Assembly: GCF_029504395.1 (NCBI RefSeq)
Contig: NZ_JAQFIF010000010.1
Coordinates: 1-64,000, forward strand
Direction: 5' to 3'
DNA length: 64,000 nucleotides
Source of the DNA: Arthrobacter sp. ES3-54
Lineage (GTDB): Bacteria; Actinomycetota; Actinomycetes; Actinomycetales; Micrococcaceae
This document shows, piece after piece, positions 16,006-24,522 of this stretch. Numbering within the stretch: position 1 is the first letter of the stretch; each line of letters starts with the position of its first letter. A program made the translations under genes and the position numbers. The notes beneath the pieces were generated by a model. That model was not told where the DNA came from, searched no databases, and saw only the letters and a list, made by a program, of their open reading frames with translations.

Positions 16006-17157
16006 CTAGCTTGCGGGTGCGTTGGCCTGTTGTGCCTCAGGCCGGCCGGGCGTGGCCACCCGCAGCATGCGGTGGAGGCTTAGGAGGATGGATTCCACCG
16101 CGCTCGGGGCGTCCTTGCTGTGCTGTTCGGTGGCGAGCCGGGCGGTCAGTTCGTTGATGGTCGCGTCGGCGGAGGCGGCCAGCTCGGCCTGGCGGTCCGG
16201 CTGTTCCTCCTCCAAGGCAAGCATCACGTCGCCGACGGAAGCCATGGCGTCCCCGAGGGGCGCCGCGTAGTCGTCGGGGACCACGAAGGGGGTGTCATGG
16301 GCCCAGATGACGTCCGAGAGCACTTGGGTCACGTCCTGGACGTGGAAGGTCAGCCGCTCCAAGTCCCGCAGGTTCCGGTAGTCGAGCTCTATATCGCGCG
16401 GATGCAGGCGGCGGCGGGGATTTGCCTGGCGGCTCGCATCGGCCTTCTCGACGGCGAGGCGCACGGCACGGGCGTGCGCTGCGAGCGCCTCCGAACGACG
16501 GGACCAGTCCTGATGTTCCGGCGGCCAGCTTTCCTTGAGGGCCTTGCCCATATCCCAGAGCTGCTGGGCGAGTGCCTGGCGGAGCTCCGCGATGCTCAGG
16601 GCCGCGGCCCGAAAGTGCAGTGGCGGGAAGACCAGCAGGTTCACGACGATGCCCACTGTGACGCCGACGCCCATCTGGAAGAGGTACCCGAAGGAGAACG
16701 TGTCCGGATTATGGCCGCCGACCAGCAGCACCAGGAGCGCCGCCGTCGGGATCCAGTCCCGGCCCGAGCCGATCTTCGGCAGTCCGGCCAGGATAACGCC
16801 CAGGCCCATGACCACCGCAACCGTCAGCGGGGACGGTGAGCCGAGGCTGAACAGCATGAACGCCAGCCCGACGCCGATTGCGAGGCCGACGAGCGTCTGC
16901 AGGCCCTGGCGCATGGAACCGACCACGTTCTCGTACATGGCCACCAAGGCGCCCAGAGGCGCGTAGTACGGATACTCGGCGGCGGAGCCCGGCATGTAAG
17001 GGGCGATCGCGAAGGCGATGCCTGCGGCCAGCGCCGCCTTAAGGGCCAGCTGGAGCCGGGGCCACAGCACTGCCGCGGAGACAGCACGGTACACAATCCG
17101 GGCCCATCTGCGCGGCAGGGAGGGCGGGCTGTCGGCTGTCTTTTCTGGAGTGAGCAT
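16006..17157 (-). CDS. FUSC-family integral membrane protein (aromatic acid exporter-like)
   Basis: A 383-residue protein with about six membrane segments in residues 30-180 (LALKAALAAGIAFAIAPYM, GLAIGVGLAFMLF, LTVAVVMGLGVILAG, AALLVLLVGG, VGVTVGIVVNLLV). A cytosolic helical C-terminal half follows. This matches half-size FUSC/ArAE proteins linked to efflux of aromatic acids or other stress metabolites. Substrate is unknown. A TAGGGT box at 17166-17171 lies 8 bases before the ATG, so the mRNA is probably leaderless. Confidence 0.85.
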   Translation of the reverse strand: MLTPEKTADSPPSLPRRWARIVYRAVSAAVLWPRLQLALKAALAAGIAFAIAPYMPGSAAEYPYYAPLGALVAMYENVVGSMRQGLQTLVGLAIGVGLAFMLFSLGSPSPLTVAVVMGLGVILAGLPKIGSGRDWIPTAALLVLLVGGHNPDTFSFGYLFQMGVGVTVGIVVNLLVFPPLHFRAAALSIAELRQALAQQLWDMGKALKESWPPEHQDWSRRSEALAAHARAVRLAVEKADASRQANPRRRLHPRDIELDYRNLRDLERLTFHVQDVTQVLSDVIWAHDTPFVVPDDYAAPLGDAMASVGDVMLALEEEQPDRQAELAASADATINELTARLATEQHSKDAPSAVESILLSLHRMLRVATPGRPEAQQANAPAS

Positions 17158-17239
17158 CCCGGCTCACCCTAGGGCCGGGAGGTCGCTGCGACAAGTGGAC
17201 AAAACCGGCCCCGGTGCCGTCCGGCCCGTTCGACGCCGG

Positions 17240-18364
17240 TCAGGACGCGGCGTCGGCGGCCCGCCGCACCGCCGCGGACAGCCGCTGGGCACGGCCCCCG
17301 GTCCTGCCCTCTTCGCTGCGGCGGGGCACATACCCGAACCCGAGGCCATAGCCGGGATCCGCAAAACCAAGGGCCGCATTGGCGCCCTCGTGTCCGAACG
17401 CCAGATGACTGCCGAAGTTCCGTCCCGGCTGGGGTTTCATGAACACCACGGCGAAGGCATTGTCCGAGCCGGAGCACCGGTCCAGTCCCCAAACTTGCTC
17501 CGCGGCCATGAGATCGATGGTGGCGGGGCTCAGGAAAGCGGGACGGCCGTCCACCCCCGTTGTGGCGGAGGCATAGAGCCTGGCCAGCCCTTCGGCTGAC
17601 CCCACGCCGCCGGCGCTGCTCATTCCCGAGGCCCGCACAACGCGATGATTGGGCAGCTCCATGATGGTGCTGACCGGCGCGTTGCTGTTGAGGCCGTCGA
17701 TGCTGAGCGGATCCAGCCACGGCTGGTCCGGGGCCGGATCGTAGAGCACCTCGCGGTATCGCGGTTCCTGGTCCTCGGGCAGGCCCAGGAAGAAGTCGAT
17801 GCCCCACGGGCGGCGGATCCGCTCGTTGTAGAGCCCCTGGAGCGGCATCCCTGAGGTGCGGCGGCAGAGCTCCTCCATCAGGATCCCCATGGTCAGGGCG
17901 TGGTAGCCGAAGGCCGTGCCCGGGCGCCACAGCGGCGCCGAGGCCGCCAAACGCCGAGCCGCGGCAGCCGTGGTGAGCTCCGCCAGGGGAAAACCGCCGA
18001 CGACGCCGGGCAGCCCCGCCTGATGCGACAGGGCCTGCCGCACGGTGAGCCGGTCCTTGCCCTGGACGCCGAACTCCGGCCAGTAGGACGCGACGGTCCG
18101 GTCGAGGTCGAGCCGGCCGTCCTGGACGAGGAGGGCGATCGCAAACGCGGCGACTCCCTTGGAACAGGAATAGGTGCCCGTGATGTCGCCTGGCACCAAA
18201 CCCGGGCCGCCGCACAGGTCCACCACCTTGGTGCCGCGGCGGTAGACGGACAGTTGCGCGCTGTAGCCCGGGTCATCGGACAGGAAGGAGTCGAAGAGCT
18301 CACGCACTTCCGCGAATTCGGGGGTGGCAAGGCCAGCCGAGACGGACGGCGCTGCTGTGCCCAC
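17240..18364 (-). CDS. Beta-lactamase-fold serine hydrolase/esterase
   Basis: A 374-residue class C beta-lactamase-like hydrolase of the EstB/LipL kind. The nucleophile motif is S66-C-S-K69 (SxxK), and a Tyr in FGYHALTMG is the likely general base. QALSHQAGLPG and the final VAFGHEGANAALGF region (in place of KTG) also fit esterases of this group rather than true beta-lactamases. There is no signal peptide, so it is probably cytosolic. The start is GTG. It lies 65 bases downstream of the reductase gene on the same strand, so the two may be co-transcribed. Confidence 0.9.
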   Translation of the reverse strand: MGTAAPSVSAGLATPEFAEVRELFDSFLSDDPGYSAQLSVYRRGTKVVDLCGGPGLVPGDITGTYSCSKGVAAFAIALLVQDGRLDLDRTVASYWPEFGVQGKDRLTVRQALSHQAGLPGVVGGFPLAELTTAAAARRLAASAPLWRPGTAFGYHALTMGILMEELCRRTSGMPLQGLYNERIRRPWGIDFFLGLPEDQEPRYREVLYDPAPDQPWLDPLSIDGLNSNAPVSTIMELPNHRVVRASGMSSAGGVGSAEGLARLYASATTGVDGRPAFLSPATIDLMAAEQVWGLDRCSGSDNAFAVVFMKPQPGRNFGSHLAFGHEGANAALGFADPGYGLGFGYVPRRSEEGRTGGRAQRLSAAVRRAADAAS

Positions 18365-18429
18365 GTCTCAGGTGTCCGCGGAGCCGGCTGCCGTGCCCCA
18401 TCCCGGCGCCGCGCCGGCCGCCGCCGGCA

Positions 18430-19497
18430 TCAGGCTGCGCCGTGTCCCGCGGCGACCTCTTCGCCGGCGCGGACCGGTCCGGGAGGCGTGCCGTCGCCGA
18501 AGGGCCGGCCGCCCAGCGCTTCGCGGCCGTGTTCCGAGAGCCAATTGCCCAGTTCGGGTCCGCGCGGGACCACGCCGGTGGGATTGATGTCCTCATGAAC
18601 GATGTAGTAGTGCTCCTTGATCTGCACAAAGTCGGTGGTGTCACCGAACCCGGGCGTCTGGAACAAGTCGCGCGCGTAGGCCCACAGGACGGGCATCTCG
18701 CTGAGTTTTTGCCGGTTGCACTTGAAGTGGCCGTGGTAGACGGCGTCGAAGCGGGCCAGCGTGGTGAACAGCCGGACGTCGGCTTCCGTGATGGTGTCGC
18801 CCACCAGGTAGCGTTGGCCGGCCAAGCGGTCTTCGAGCCAGTCCAGGGCCGTCCAGAGCCGATCATAGGCGGCGTTGTAGGCCTGCTGTGAACCGGCGAA
18901 CCCGCACCGGTAGACGCCGTTGTTCACCTCAGTGAAGACGCGCTTGTTGACGGCGTCGATCTCTTCCCTCAGGTGCTCCGGGTACAGTTCCGGCGCGCCG
19001 GCCCGGTGATACTGCGCCCACTCGGTGGAAAAGTCGAGCGTGATTTGGGCGAAGTCGTTGGTGACTACCTGCCCGCTGGGAACGTCAACGATCGCCGGGA
19101 CGGTAATCCCACGGGGGTAGCCGGGGAAACGGCGGAAGTAGGCGTCCTGGATGCGCTCAATCCCGAGGACGGGGTCCCTGCCGTCCGGGTCGAGGTCGAA
19201 AGTCCAGGACCGGGCGTCGTGGGTGGGACCGGGCTGGCCGAGGGAGATGACCTCTTCCAGGCCGAGCAGCCGGCGCACGATCACCGTGCGGTTGGCCCAC
19301 GGGCAGGCACGCGCCGCGATGAGGCGGTAGCGGCCAGGTTCCACCGGCCAGCCGGGCTCGCCGTTGCTGCCCGGGCCGCCGCCCCGCGTGATCCGGTCCT
19401 CAATGTAGTTGGTGTCGCGGGTAAATTCCTCGCCGCCGGTCACGTAGGCGCCCTTGGTGCTGAATCCCGGATCGTCGGTGTGGGTACTCTGGCTCAT
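18430..19497 (-). CDS. Glutathionyl-hydroquinone reductase-like (Xi-class GST) protein
   Basis: A 355-residue protein with the Xi-class catalytic motif ACPWANRT (C65), the RYRLIAARACPW strand, VPAIVD, and the GST C-terminal helical domain (YLVGDTITEADVRLFTTLARFD). Xi-class enzymes reduce glutathionyl-hydroquinones. Actinobacteria of this type use mycothiol, so the natural thiol is probably mycothiol (mshC is in this window). A TAGGCT box at 19504-19509 lies 6 bases before the ATG. The serine hydrolase gene follows it. Confidence 0.9.
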   Translation of the reverse strand: MSQSTHTDDPGFSTKGAYVTGGEEFTRDTNYIEDRITRGGGPGSNGEPGWPVEPGRYRLIAARACPWANRTVIVRRLLGLEEVISLGQPGPTHDARSWTFDLDPDGRDPVLGIERIQDAYFRRFPGYPRGITVPAIVDVPSGQVVTNDFAQITLDFSTEWAQYHRAGAPELYPEHLREEIDAVNKRVFTEVNNGVYRCGFAGSQQAYNAAYDRLWTALDWLEDRLAGQRYLVGDTITEADVRLFTTLARFDAVYHGHFKCNRQKLSEMPVLWAYARDLFQTPGFGDTTDFVQIKEHYYIVHEDINPTGVVPRGPELGNWLSEHGREALGGRPFGDGTPPGPVRAGEEVAAGHGAA

Positions 19498-19506
19498 GGT
19501 CCCAGC

Positions 19507-20298
19507 CTAAGGCCGGGCATTGAACGATCCCAGCAAGGCCGTGAACACCGGCGCCATGGGCTGCCAGGCAAACCACCAGGCACCGGCCACTACCGCGGCG
19601 AACAGCACAATCCACGCCGCGGCGGGGACGGAGGTGGCCCGGGCCAGCAGGTAGGCGTCCGACGTCGGGAGCCTGTCACGGTGCCGCAGATGGACGTTGG
19701 CCAGTTTGCCGAGGTCCCTGACGGCCGCGACCAGGAGAGCCAGGCCCAGCACAATCATCACGTGCCCGTTGAACACCGGCGGGACAAAGAGCACCAGGAG
19801 CGCCGAGGCCAGCACGGCGGCAGCGGTGATGAGGAGGCCGACGCCGTTGCGGAGGAACAGGAATGACGCCAGCAGGATTAGCGTGCCCACCGACATGGCG
19901 GCCGGGCCCCAGCCGTTGAAACCGCACCAGACCATCACTGCCCCAACGACGGCGGGCACGGGGTAACCCCAGAAGGTCGACCAGGCGGCGGAGAGCCGGC
20001 TCCTGCTGTAGGTCGTGGTGGTGCCGGAGTGGTCCAGGCCCAGCCGGATGCCGCCGAGCCGTTGGCCGGTGGTGAGGGCGGCAAATGCGTGGCCGAGTTC
20101 GTGGGTCACGGTGGCAAGCAGGCCAAAGTAGCGCCAGGTCAGGCGCGGCAGGGACACCGCGACTGCCAGCAGGATCACCGCAACGAGCTCGGTACTGGTC
20201 ACGTGCGGGCTGGGGGAGTGGGTGAATCCGGCAAGGATCCGCTCCCACCACGTCAGGGCGAGGTTCGGATCCACCACCGGCAGGCCGGACCGGGTCAT
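19507..20298 (-). CDS. M50-type membrane metalloprotease (M50B-like)
   Basis: A 263-residue membrane protein with the zinc motif H66-E-L-G-H70 inside THELGHAFAALTTG and several hydrophobic segments after it. The fold is that of the small M50 family metallopeptidases of actinobacteria, whose substrates are unknown. The ATG at 20298 overlaps the stop of the upstream TraR/DksA-like gene (ATGA), so translation is coupled. It ends 9 bases before the divergent reductase start region. Confidence 0.85.
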   Translation of the reverse strand: MTRSGLPVVDPNLALTWWERILAGFTHSPSPHVTSTELVAVILLAVAVSLPRLTWRYFGLLATVTHELGHAFAALTTGQRLGGIRLGLDHSGTTTTYSRSRLSAAWSTFWGYPVPAVVGAVMVWCGFNGWGPAAMSVGTLILLASFLFLRNGVGLLITAAAVLASALLVLFVPPVFNGHVMIVLGLALLVAAVRDLGKLANVHLRHRDRLPTSDAYLLARATSVPAAAWIVLFAAVVAGAWWFAWQPMAPVFTALLGSFNARP

Positions 20299-20648
20299 GC
20301 CCGGCCCGAGGCATGCTCGATGCAGTACGCGGTCCAGGGCCTCGCCTCCAGCCGGCCCTCGGGGATCGCGGCGCCGCACACGGCGCAGATCCCGTAAGTG
20401 CCCTCTTCCATCCGGGCAAGGGCGGCATCGATTTGCACGAGGGAAGCCCTGCTCTGTTCCAGGAGCGCGGATGCCTGCGACAGTTCGAAGGCGATCGTGC
20501 TGCCCTCGGGGTCGTGTTCATCGTCGACATTCGAGTCCCGGCGAGCGGCATTGACCGAGGTGATGTCTTCGCTGAGAGCGGGGAGGAGGGCAAGCTTCCG
20601 ACGACGTTCCTCGTGCAGCAGGATCCGGAACCGTTCGACGTCAACCAT
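20295..20648 (-). CDS. TraR/DksA-family zinc-finger protein
   Basis: A 117-residue protein: a long helical N-terminal half and a C-terminal zinc finger with C88, C91, C109 and H112 (CAVC then CIEH). In most relatives the last ligand is Cys; here it is His. Family members bind the RNA polymerase secondary channel and alter initiation; several actinobacterial ones are uncharacterised. The start is ATG with TAGCCT at 20657-20662, 8 bases upstream, so probably leaderless. It is translationally coupled to the M50 protease gene. Confidence 0.88.
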   Translation of the reverse strand: MVDVERFRILLHEERRRKLALLPALSEDITSVNAARRDSNVDDEHDPEGSTIAFELSQASALLEQSRASLVQIDAALARMEEGTYGICAVCGAAIPEGRLEARPWTAYCIEHASGRA

Positions 20649-20673
20649 AGAGTGCAAGGCTAGCGTGGACCCT

Positions 20674-20950
20674 GTGGCGGCGTCTAAACGGGCCGAAAGA
20701 GCCGTCCGCTCCGGGAACACGCACGCGGTCCTGGTGGAACGGTGCGAAACCGACCTCGTCCCGCATGCGCTCGCCGAGGCGGGCTCACTGTACGGGCTGC
20801 TGCACCCGCAGACCGAGAACCGGGTCCTGCTGCCGTTCCTTGTGGGGAACGCCGACCTGTCGCTTGCGGCCACCATGGAGGGACTCGACGACCTAGTAGG
20901 TGAATTCCATATCCACGAAGGGGGGCGCGGGGCGTGGAGGCAGCGTCTAG
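20674..20950 (+). pseudogene. Possible small frameshifted gene, unknown function
   Basis: The 311-base gap between the TraR and malQ genes holds a plus-strand frame with strong GC-rich third-position bias and protein-like composition (for example GSLYGLLHPQTENRVLLPF). TAGCGT (20661-20666) sits 7 bases before a GTG at 20674. The frame does not stop before malQ. Skipping one base in the run of six G (20920-20925) would give a stop at 20948-20950, so it is either a recent frameshift, a sequencing error, or chance. No family is recognised. Confidence 0.35.
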
Positions 20951-20959
20951 AGTGGGCGC

Positions 20960-23176
20960 ATGGCGGACCAGACGCACCTCGAGAACACTGCAAACCCCGC
21001 ACAGCCCGAAAACACAGGGACACCTGGAAGTCCCGGGCACGCCGGGGGCACCGACACGGCCGACGCGCTGTTGCGCGAACTCGCCGCGGCCCATGGCGTC
21101 GACACGAGCTACTGGGGTTGGGACGGGGTGGAACGCTCCGTGGCCGCCGGAACGCTCCGGGATGTGCTGGCGGCCCTCGGTGTCCCCGCCGATGGGGCCG
21201 AGGAGCAGCAACGCTCCCTGGCGGAGACACGCCTGGCACCGTGGCGGCGCATCCTCCCGCCGGTTCTCGTAGTGAGGGAGGGACGGGAAACCCACGTGGA
21301 TGTCCACGTCCCGCACGGCAGCGGCGTCCGCGTCTGGATCGACGCCGAGGACGGCAGCAGGCACGAGCCCACACAGCGGGAGAACTGGGACGCGCCGGTT
21401 GGCGTCGACGGCGTCCTCACAGGACGTGCCACGTTCACCATTCCCGGCGACCTCGGCCTCGGCTGGCATACCCTGAACGCCGACGCCGAAGGCACCTTGG
21501 CGCAGTGCCCGCTTGTCGTAACGCCCGGCCAGCTCCGGGCCTCTGCCGTGCTCGGGGGACGGCGCACCTGGGGGCTGACCGCCCAGCTGTACTCCGTGCG
21601 GTCCTCCCGGTCGTGGGGGATTGGCGACTTCGCAGATCTCGGTGACCTCGCCGCGGTTGCCGGTGAGCAGGGGGCCGGCTTTGTGCTGGTCAATCCGCTG
21701 CATGCCGCCGAACCAGCGCCGCCGGTCGAAGACTCCCCGTACCTGCCGGCCACACGGCGTTTTTTCCACCCGCTCTACCTGCGGGTGGAGGAAATCCCGG
21801 AATACGGCTATCTGGACGCTGCCGGCCGGGCCGAGGTGGCACGCCTCGCCGAAGGTCTGCAGGCGGCCAACCGGTCCCGGGACCTCTTGGACCGCAACGC
21901 CAGCTACGCGGCGAAGCTCACGGCCTTGGAACTCCTGTTTGCCGTCCGCCGCGGTCCGGCCCGCACCCGGCAGTTCGCGGACTTCTGCGCCGAGCAGGGG
22001 CAGGGACTTGAGGACTTTGCGCTGTGGTGTGCGCTCGCCGAAGAGCTGCCGCCGTCGGCGCCGGAATGGACCGGGGCGGCGTCATCCCCGGCGTCGCCGT
22101 ACTGTGTCGCGCAGCGTCCCAGGCTCGCAGCCCGGATCGAATTCCACTGCTGGCTTCAGTGGCTCTGCGACCAGCAGCTCGAGGCGGCCCAGCGTTCAGC
22201 GCGCGAGGCAGGTATGGGGATCGGCGTGGTCCATGACCTCGCCGTTGGCGTGAAACCTGGCGGTGCCGACGCCTGGACGCTGTCCGGCGTACTCGCCCGG
22301 GGCGTTTCGGTGGGCGCACCGCCGGACATGTTCAACCAGCTGGGCCAGAACTGGTCCCAGCCGCCGTGGCATCCCGGCCGGCTCGCCGAGTCCGGCTATG
22401 CCGCCTACCGGGACATGCTCCGGACCGTACTGCGGCACGCCGGCGGGATCCGCGTGGACCATATCCTCGGCTTGTTCCGGTTGTGGTGGATCCCCGAGGG
22501 CGCCGGCCCGGAGGGCGGCACATACGTGCATTACGACTACGAGGCGCTCATCGGCATCCTGGCCCTCGAGGCGCAACGGGCTGGGGCTCTCGTGATCGGC
22601 GAAGACCTGGGCGTGTTCGAGCCGTGGGTCCGCGGCTACCTGACGGAGCGGGGGATTTTCGGCACATCCATCCTCTGGTTCGAGCACGACGCCGGCGGCC
22701 CGATCCCGCCGGAACACTACCGCCAGCAATGCCTGACCAGCGTCAACACCCACGATCTGCCCCCGACCGCGGGCTACCTTGCCGGTGAACACGTCACTTT
22801 GCGGGAATCGCTCGGGCTGTTGCGGCGCCCCATTGATGAAGAACGCGCCGAGGCCGCGGCCGAGCAGGAAGCTGTGCTGGCCCAAGTCCGGGCGCGCGGG
22901 CTGCTGACGGACACCGCCACCGACGTCCGGACAACGGTGGAGGCGCTGTATGCCTACACGGCACTTGCCCCGTCCGCGCTGCTGGGCGTGGCGCTCGTCG
23001 ACGCCGTGGGGGAGACCCGGACCCAGAACCAGCCGGGCACCAGCACCCAATACCCAAACTGGCGCATCCCGCTGGCCGCTCCCGAGGGCGTGGTACTGAT
23101 CGATGACCTGCCGGGCCATGAACGGTTCCTGTCCCTGCTGGGCACCGTCCGGACTGCGCTCCATCCCGGGACCTGA
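20960..23176 (+). CDS. malQ: 4-alpha-glucanotransferase (amylomaltase)
   Basis: A 738-residue GH77 enzyme that transfers alpha-1,4-glucan segments and releases glucose. Residues 1-180 form the beta-rich N-terminal extension typical of the long actinobacterial and E. coli-type MalQ. The catalytic domain shows WGIGDFADL, VNPLHA, YLPATRRFFHPLYLR, VVHDLAVGV (nucleophile region), GGIRVDHILGLFRLWWIP, IGEDLG (acid/base Glu) and TSVNTHDLPPTAGY. It would act with GlgA and GlgC in glycogen and maltodextrin turnover. TAGAGT (20948-20953) lies 6 bases before the ATG. Confidence 0.95.
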   Translation: MADQTHLENTANPAQPENTGTPGSPGHAGGTDTADALLRELAAAHGVDTSYWGWDGVERSVAAGTLRDVLAALGVPADGAEEQQRSLAETRLAPWRRILPPVLVVREGRETHVDVHVPHGSGVRVWIDAEDGSRHEPTQRENWDAPVGVDGVLTGRATFTIPGDLGLGWHTLNADAEGTLAQCPLVVTPGQLRASAVLGGRRTWGLTAQLYSVRSSRSWGIGDFADLGDLAAVAGEQGAGFVLVNPLHAAEPAPPVEDSPYLPATRRFFHPLYLRVEEIPEYGYLDAAGRAEVARLAEGLQAANRSRDLLDRNASYAAKLTALELLFAVRRGPARTRQFADFCAEQGQGLEDFALWCALAEELPPSAPEWTGAASSPASPYCVAQRPRLAARIEFHCWLQWLCDQQLEAAQRSAREAGMGIGVVHDLAVGVKPGGADAWTLSGVLARGVSVGAPPDMFNQLGQNWSQPPWHPGRLAESGYAAYRDMLRTVLRHAGGIRVDHILGLFRLWWIPEGAGPEGGTYVHYDYEALIGILALEAQRAGALVIGEDLGVFEPWVRGYLTERGIFGTSILWFEHDAGGPIPPEHYRQQCLTSVNTHDLPPTAGYLAGEHVTLRESLGLLRRPIDEERAEAAAEQEAVLAQVRARGLLTDTATDVRTTVEALYAYTALAPSALLGVALVDAVGETRTQNQPGTSTQYPNWRIPLAAPEGVVLIDDLPGHERFLSLLGTVRTALHPGT

Positions 23177-23266
23177 AACGGGGCCTGAAACGGACCTGAG
23201 CCAGACCTGAGGAGGGCCCCGCAGACAGCCTTGGGTCGCGCCGCTACCGGGCGCTAGCATGGTCCG

Positions 23267-24334
23267 ATGACGCGGATCGGCCGGGGCTCGCTGGCCGGCG
23301 TTGGGGCGCTGGCGATGTTGTTAGTGGGGTGCACTCCGGTGCAACCCTTCCAAGCCGGCCCGCCCGCCCCCTCACAATCCGCGCCCTCACAATCCGCGCC
23401 CTCCCAATCCGCGCCTGCCGAGTCGGCTCCTGCCGAATCCGCGCCCCAACCGTCCAGCCTGGACACGCCTCCCGCCGCGACCCCGCCGCCGTCGCCGTAC
23501 TTCGCACAGCCAGCGCCGCACCCGGCGCCGGGGCAGCAGGGCAACGGCGGAATCCAGCACATTGTGGTCATGGTCCTGGAAAACAAGGCGGCCTCGCAGA
23601 TCATGGGCGCCAGCGAAGCGGGCTACTTCAACAAACTGGCCGCTGAATTCTCAACGGCTGCCAACTACCAGGCGATCATGCACCCGAGCCTGCCGAACTA
23701 TATCGCCCTGACGAGCGGAACAACCGCCGGGATTACCAGCGACTGCAAACCGAAGTCCTGCACCGCGGATGTGCGGTCCATCGCCGATGAAATCACACAG
23801 TCCGGGCGGACTTGGAAAATGTACGCCGAGGGCATGCCCGCGCCCTGTGTTTCGCGGGACTCCGGGGACTACGCGGTGAAGCACAATCCCTTTCTGTACT
23901 ACCCAACGATTACAAGCGACAAGAGCTCGTGCGCGGACCATGTTGTGCCGTACGAACGGCTGGAACAGGATCTGCAGTCGGCGTCGGCCCTGCCGGACTT
24001 CTCCTTCATCAGCCCAGACATGTGCAATGACACCCACGACTGTCCCATCAGCACCGGAGACCGCTGGCTCTCCCGTGAGGTGCCGAGGATCCTTGGGTCG
24101 CTGGCCTTCACGACGCAGAACTCCCTGTTGGTGCTCACGTGGGATGAGGGCAGCAAAGAAGACAACAGGGTGGCGACGGTATTTGCCGGTCCGGCTGCGC
24201 GGAAAGGCTTCACTTCCCATGCCGCCTACTCGCACTACTCCTTGTTGCACACCATCGAGGACGTGTGGGGGCTGACGCCCCTGACCGACCACGTCCGCAA
24301 TGCGCCCCTCATGAGCGAATTGCTCAACCAATAG
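23267..24334 (+). CDS. Secreted phosphoesterase lipoprotein (SapM-like, PF04185 family)
   Basis: A 355-residue lipoprotein: signal peptide with lipobox LVGC (C22), then a Ser/Ala/Pro linker built from five in-frame 5-residue repeats (APSQS/APAES), then a phosphoesterase domain at about 100-350. The domain has IVVMVLENKAA (metal-binding start), HPSLPNYIALTSG, FSFISPDMCND, TGDRWL and LVLTWDEGS. Homologues include M. tuberculosis SapM and acid phosphatases. The substrate here is unknown; phosphate scavenging outside the membrane is likely. TAGCAT (23255-23260) lies 6 bases before the ATG. A strong terminator follows. Confidence 0.9.
   Translation: MTRIGRGSLAGVGALAMLLVGCTPVQPFQAGPPAPSQSAPSQSAPSQSAPAESAPAESAPQPSSLDTPPAATPPPSPYFAQPAPHPAPGQQGNGGIQHIVVMVLENKAASQIMGASEAGYFNKLAAEFSTAANYQAIMHPSLPNYIALTSGTTAGITSDCKPKSCTADVRSIADEITQSGRTWKMYAEGMPAPCVSRDSGDYAVKHNPFLYYPTITSDKSSCADHVVPYERLEQDLQSASALPDFSFISPDMCNDTHDCPISTGDRWLSREVPRILGSLAFTTQNSLLVLTWDEGSKEDNRVATVFAGPAARKGFTSHAAYSHYSLLHTIEDVWGLTPLTDHVRNAPLMSELLNQ
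23369..23443 (+). repeat. Five tandem 15-base repeats in the lipoprotein linker
   Basis: Units of 15 bases (consensus CCCTCACAATCCGCG) run 23369-23383, 23384-23398 and 23399-23413, followed by two diverged units to 23443. They encode SAPSQ-type repeats. The first two are identical, which points to recent slippage. Confidence 0.85.
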
Positions 24335-24387
24335 CGGCGGGCGGCCTTTCCCTGCGAATACACAGGAAGCACTGCCCATAATGGTCC

Positions 24388-24424
24388 CGAAGCTCCGGTC
24401 AACCGCTATTTGACCGGAGCTTCG
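24388..24424. terminator. 15-bp perfect-stem terminator
   Basis: The arms 24388-24402 and 24410-24424 pair perfectly around a 7-base loop (CCGCTAT), 54 bases past the phosphoesterase stop. No strong T run follows. Confidence 0.7.
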
Positions 24425-24522
24425 CCACGTGCACCCTGGCCAGCGCAGGCGCCGTGAAGGGTTCCATTTGATAGGGGGCTTTGGGCACGGGCGAGCGGGC
24501 ATGCCAATTCCTAGAATGGAGT

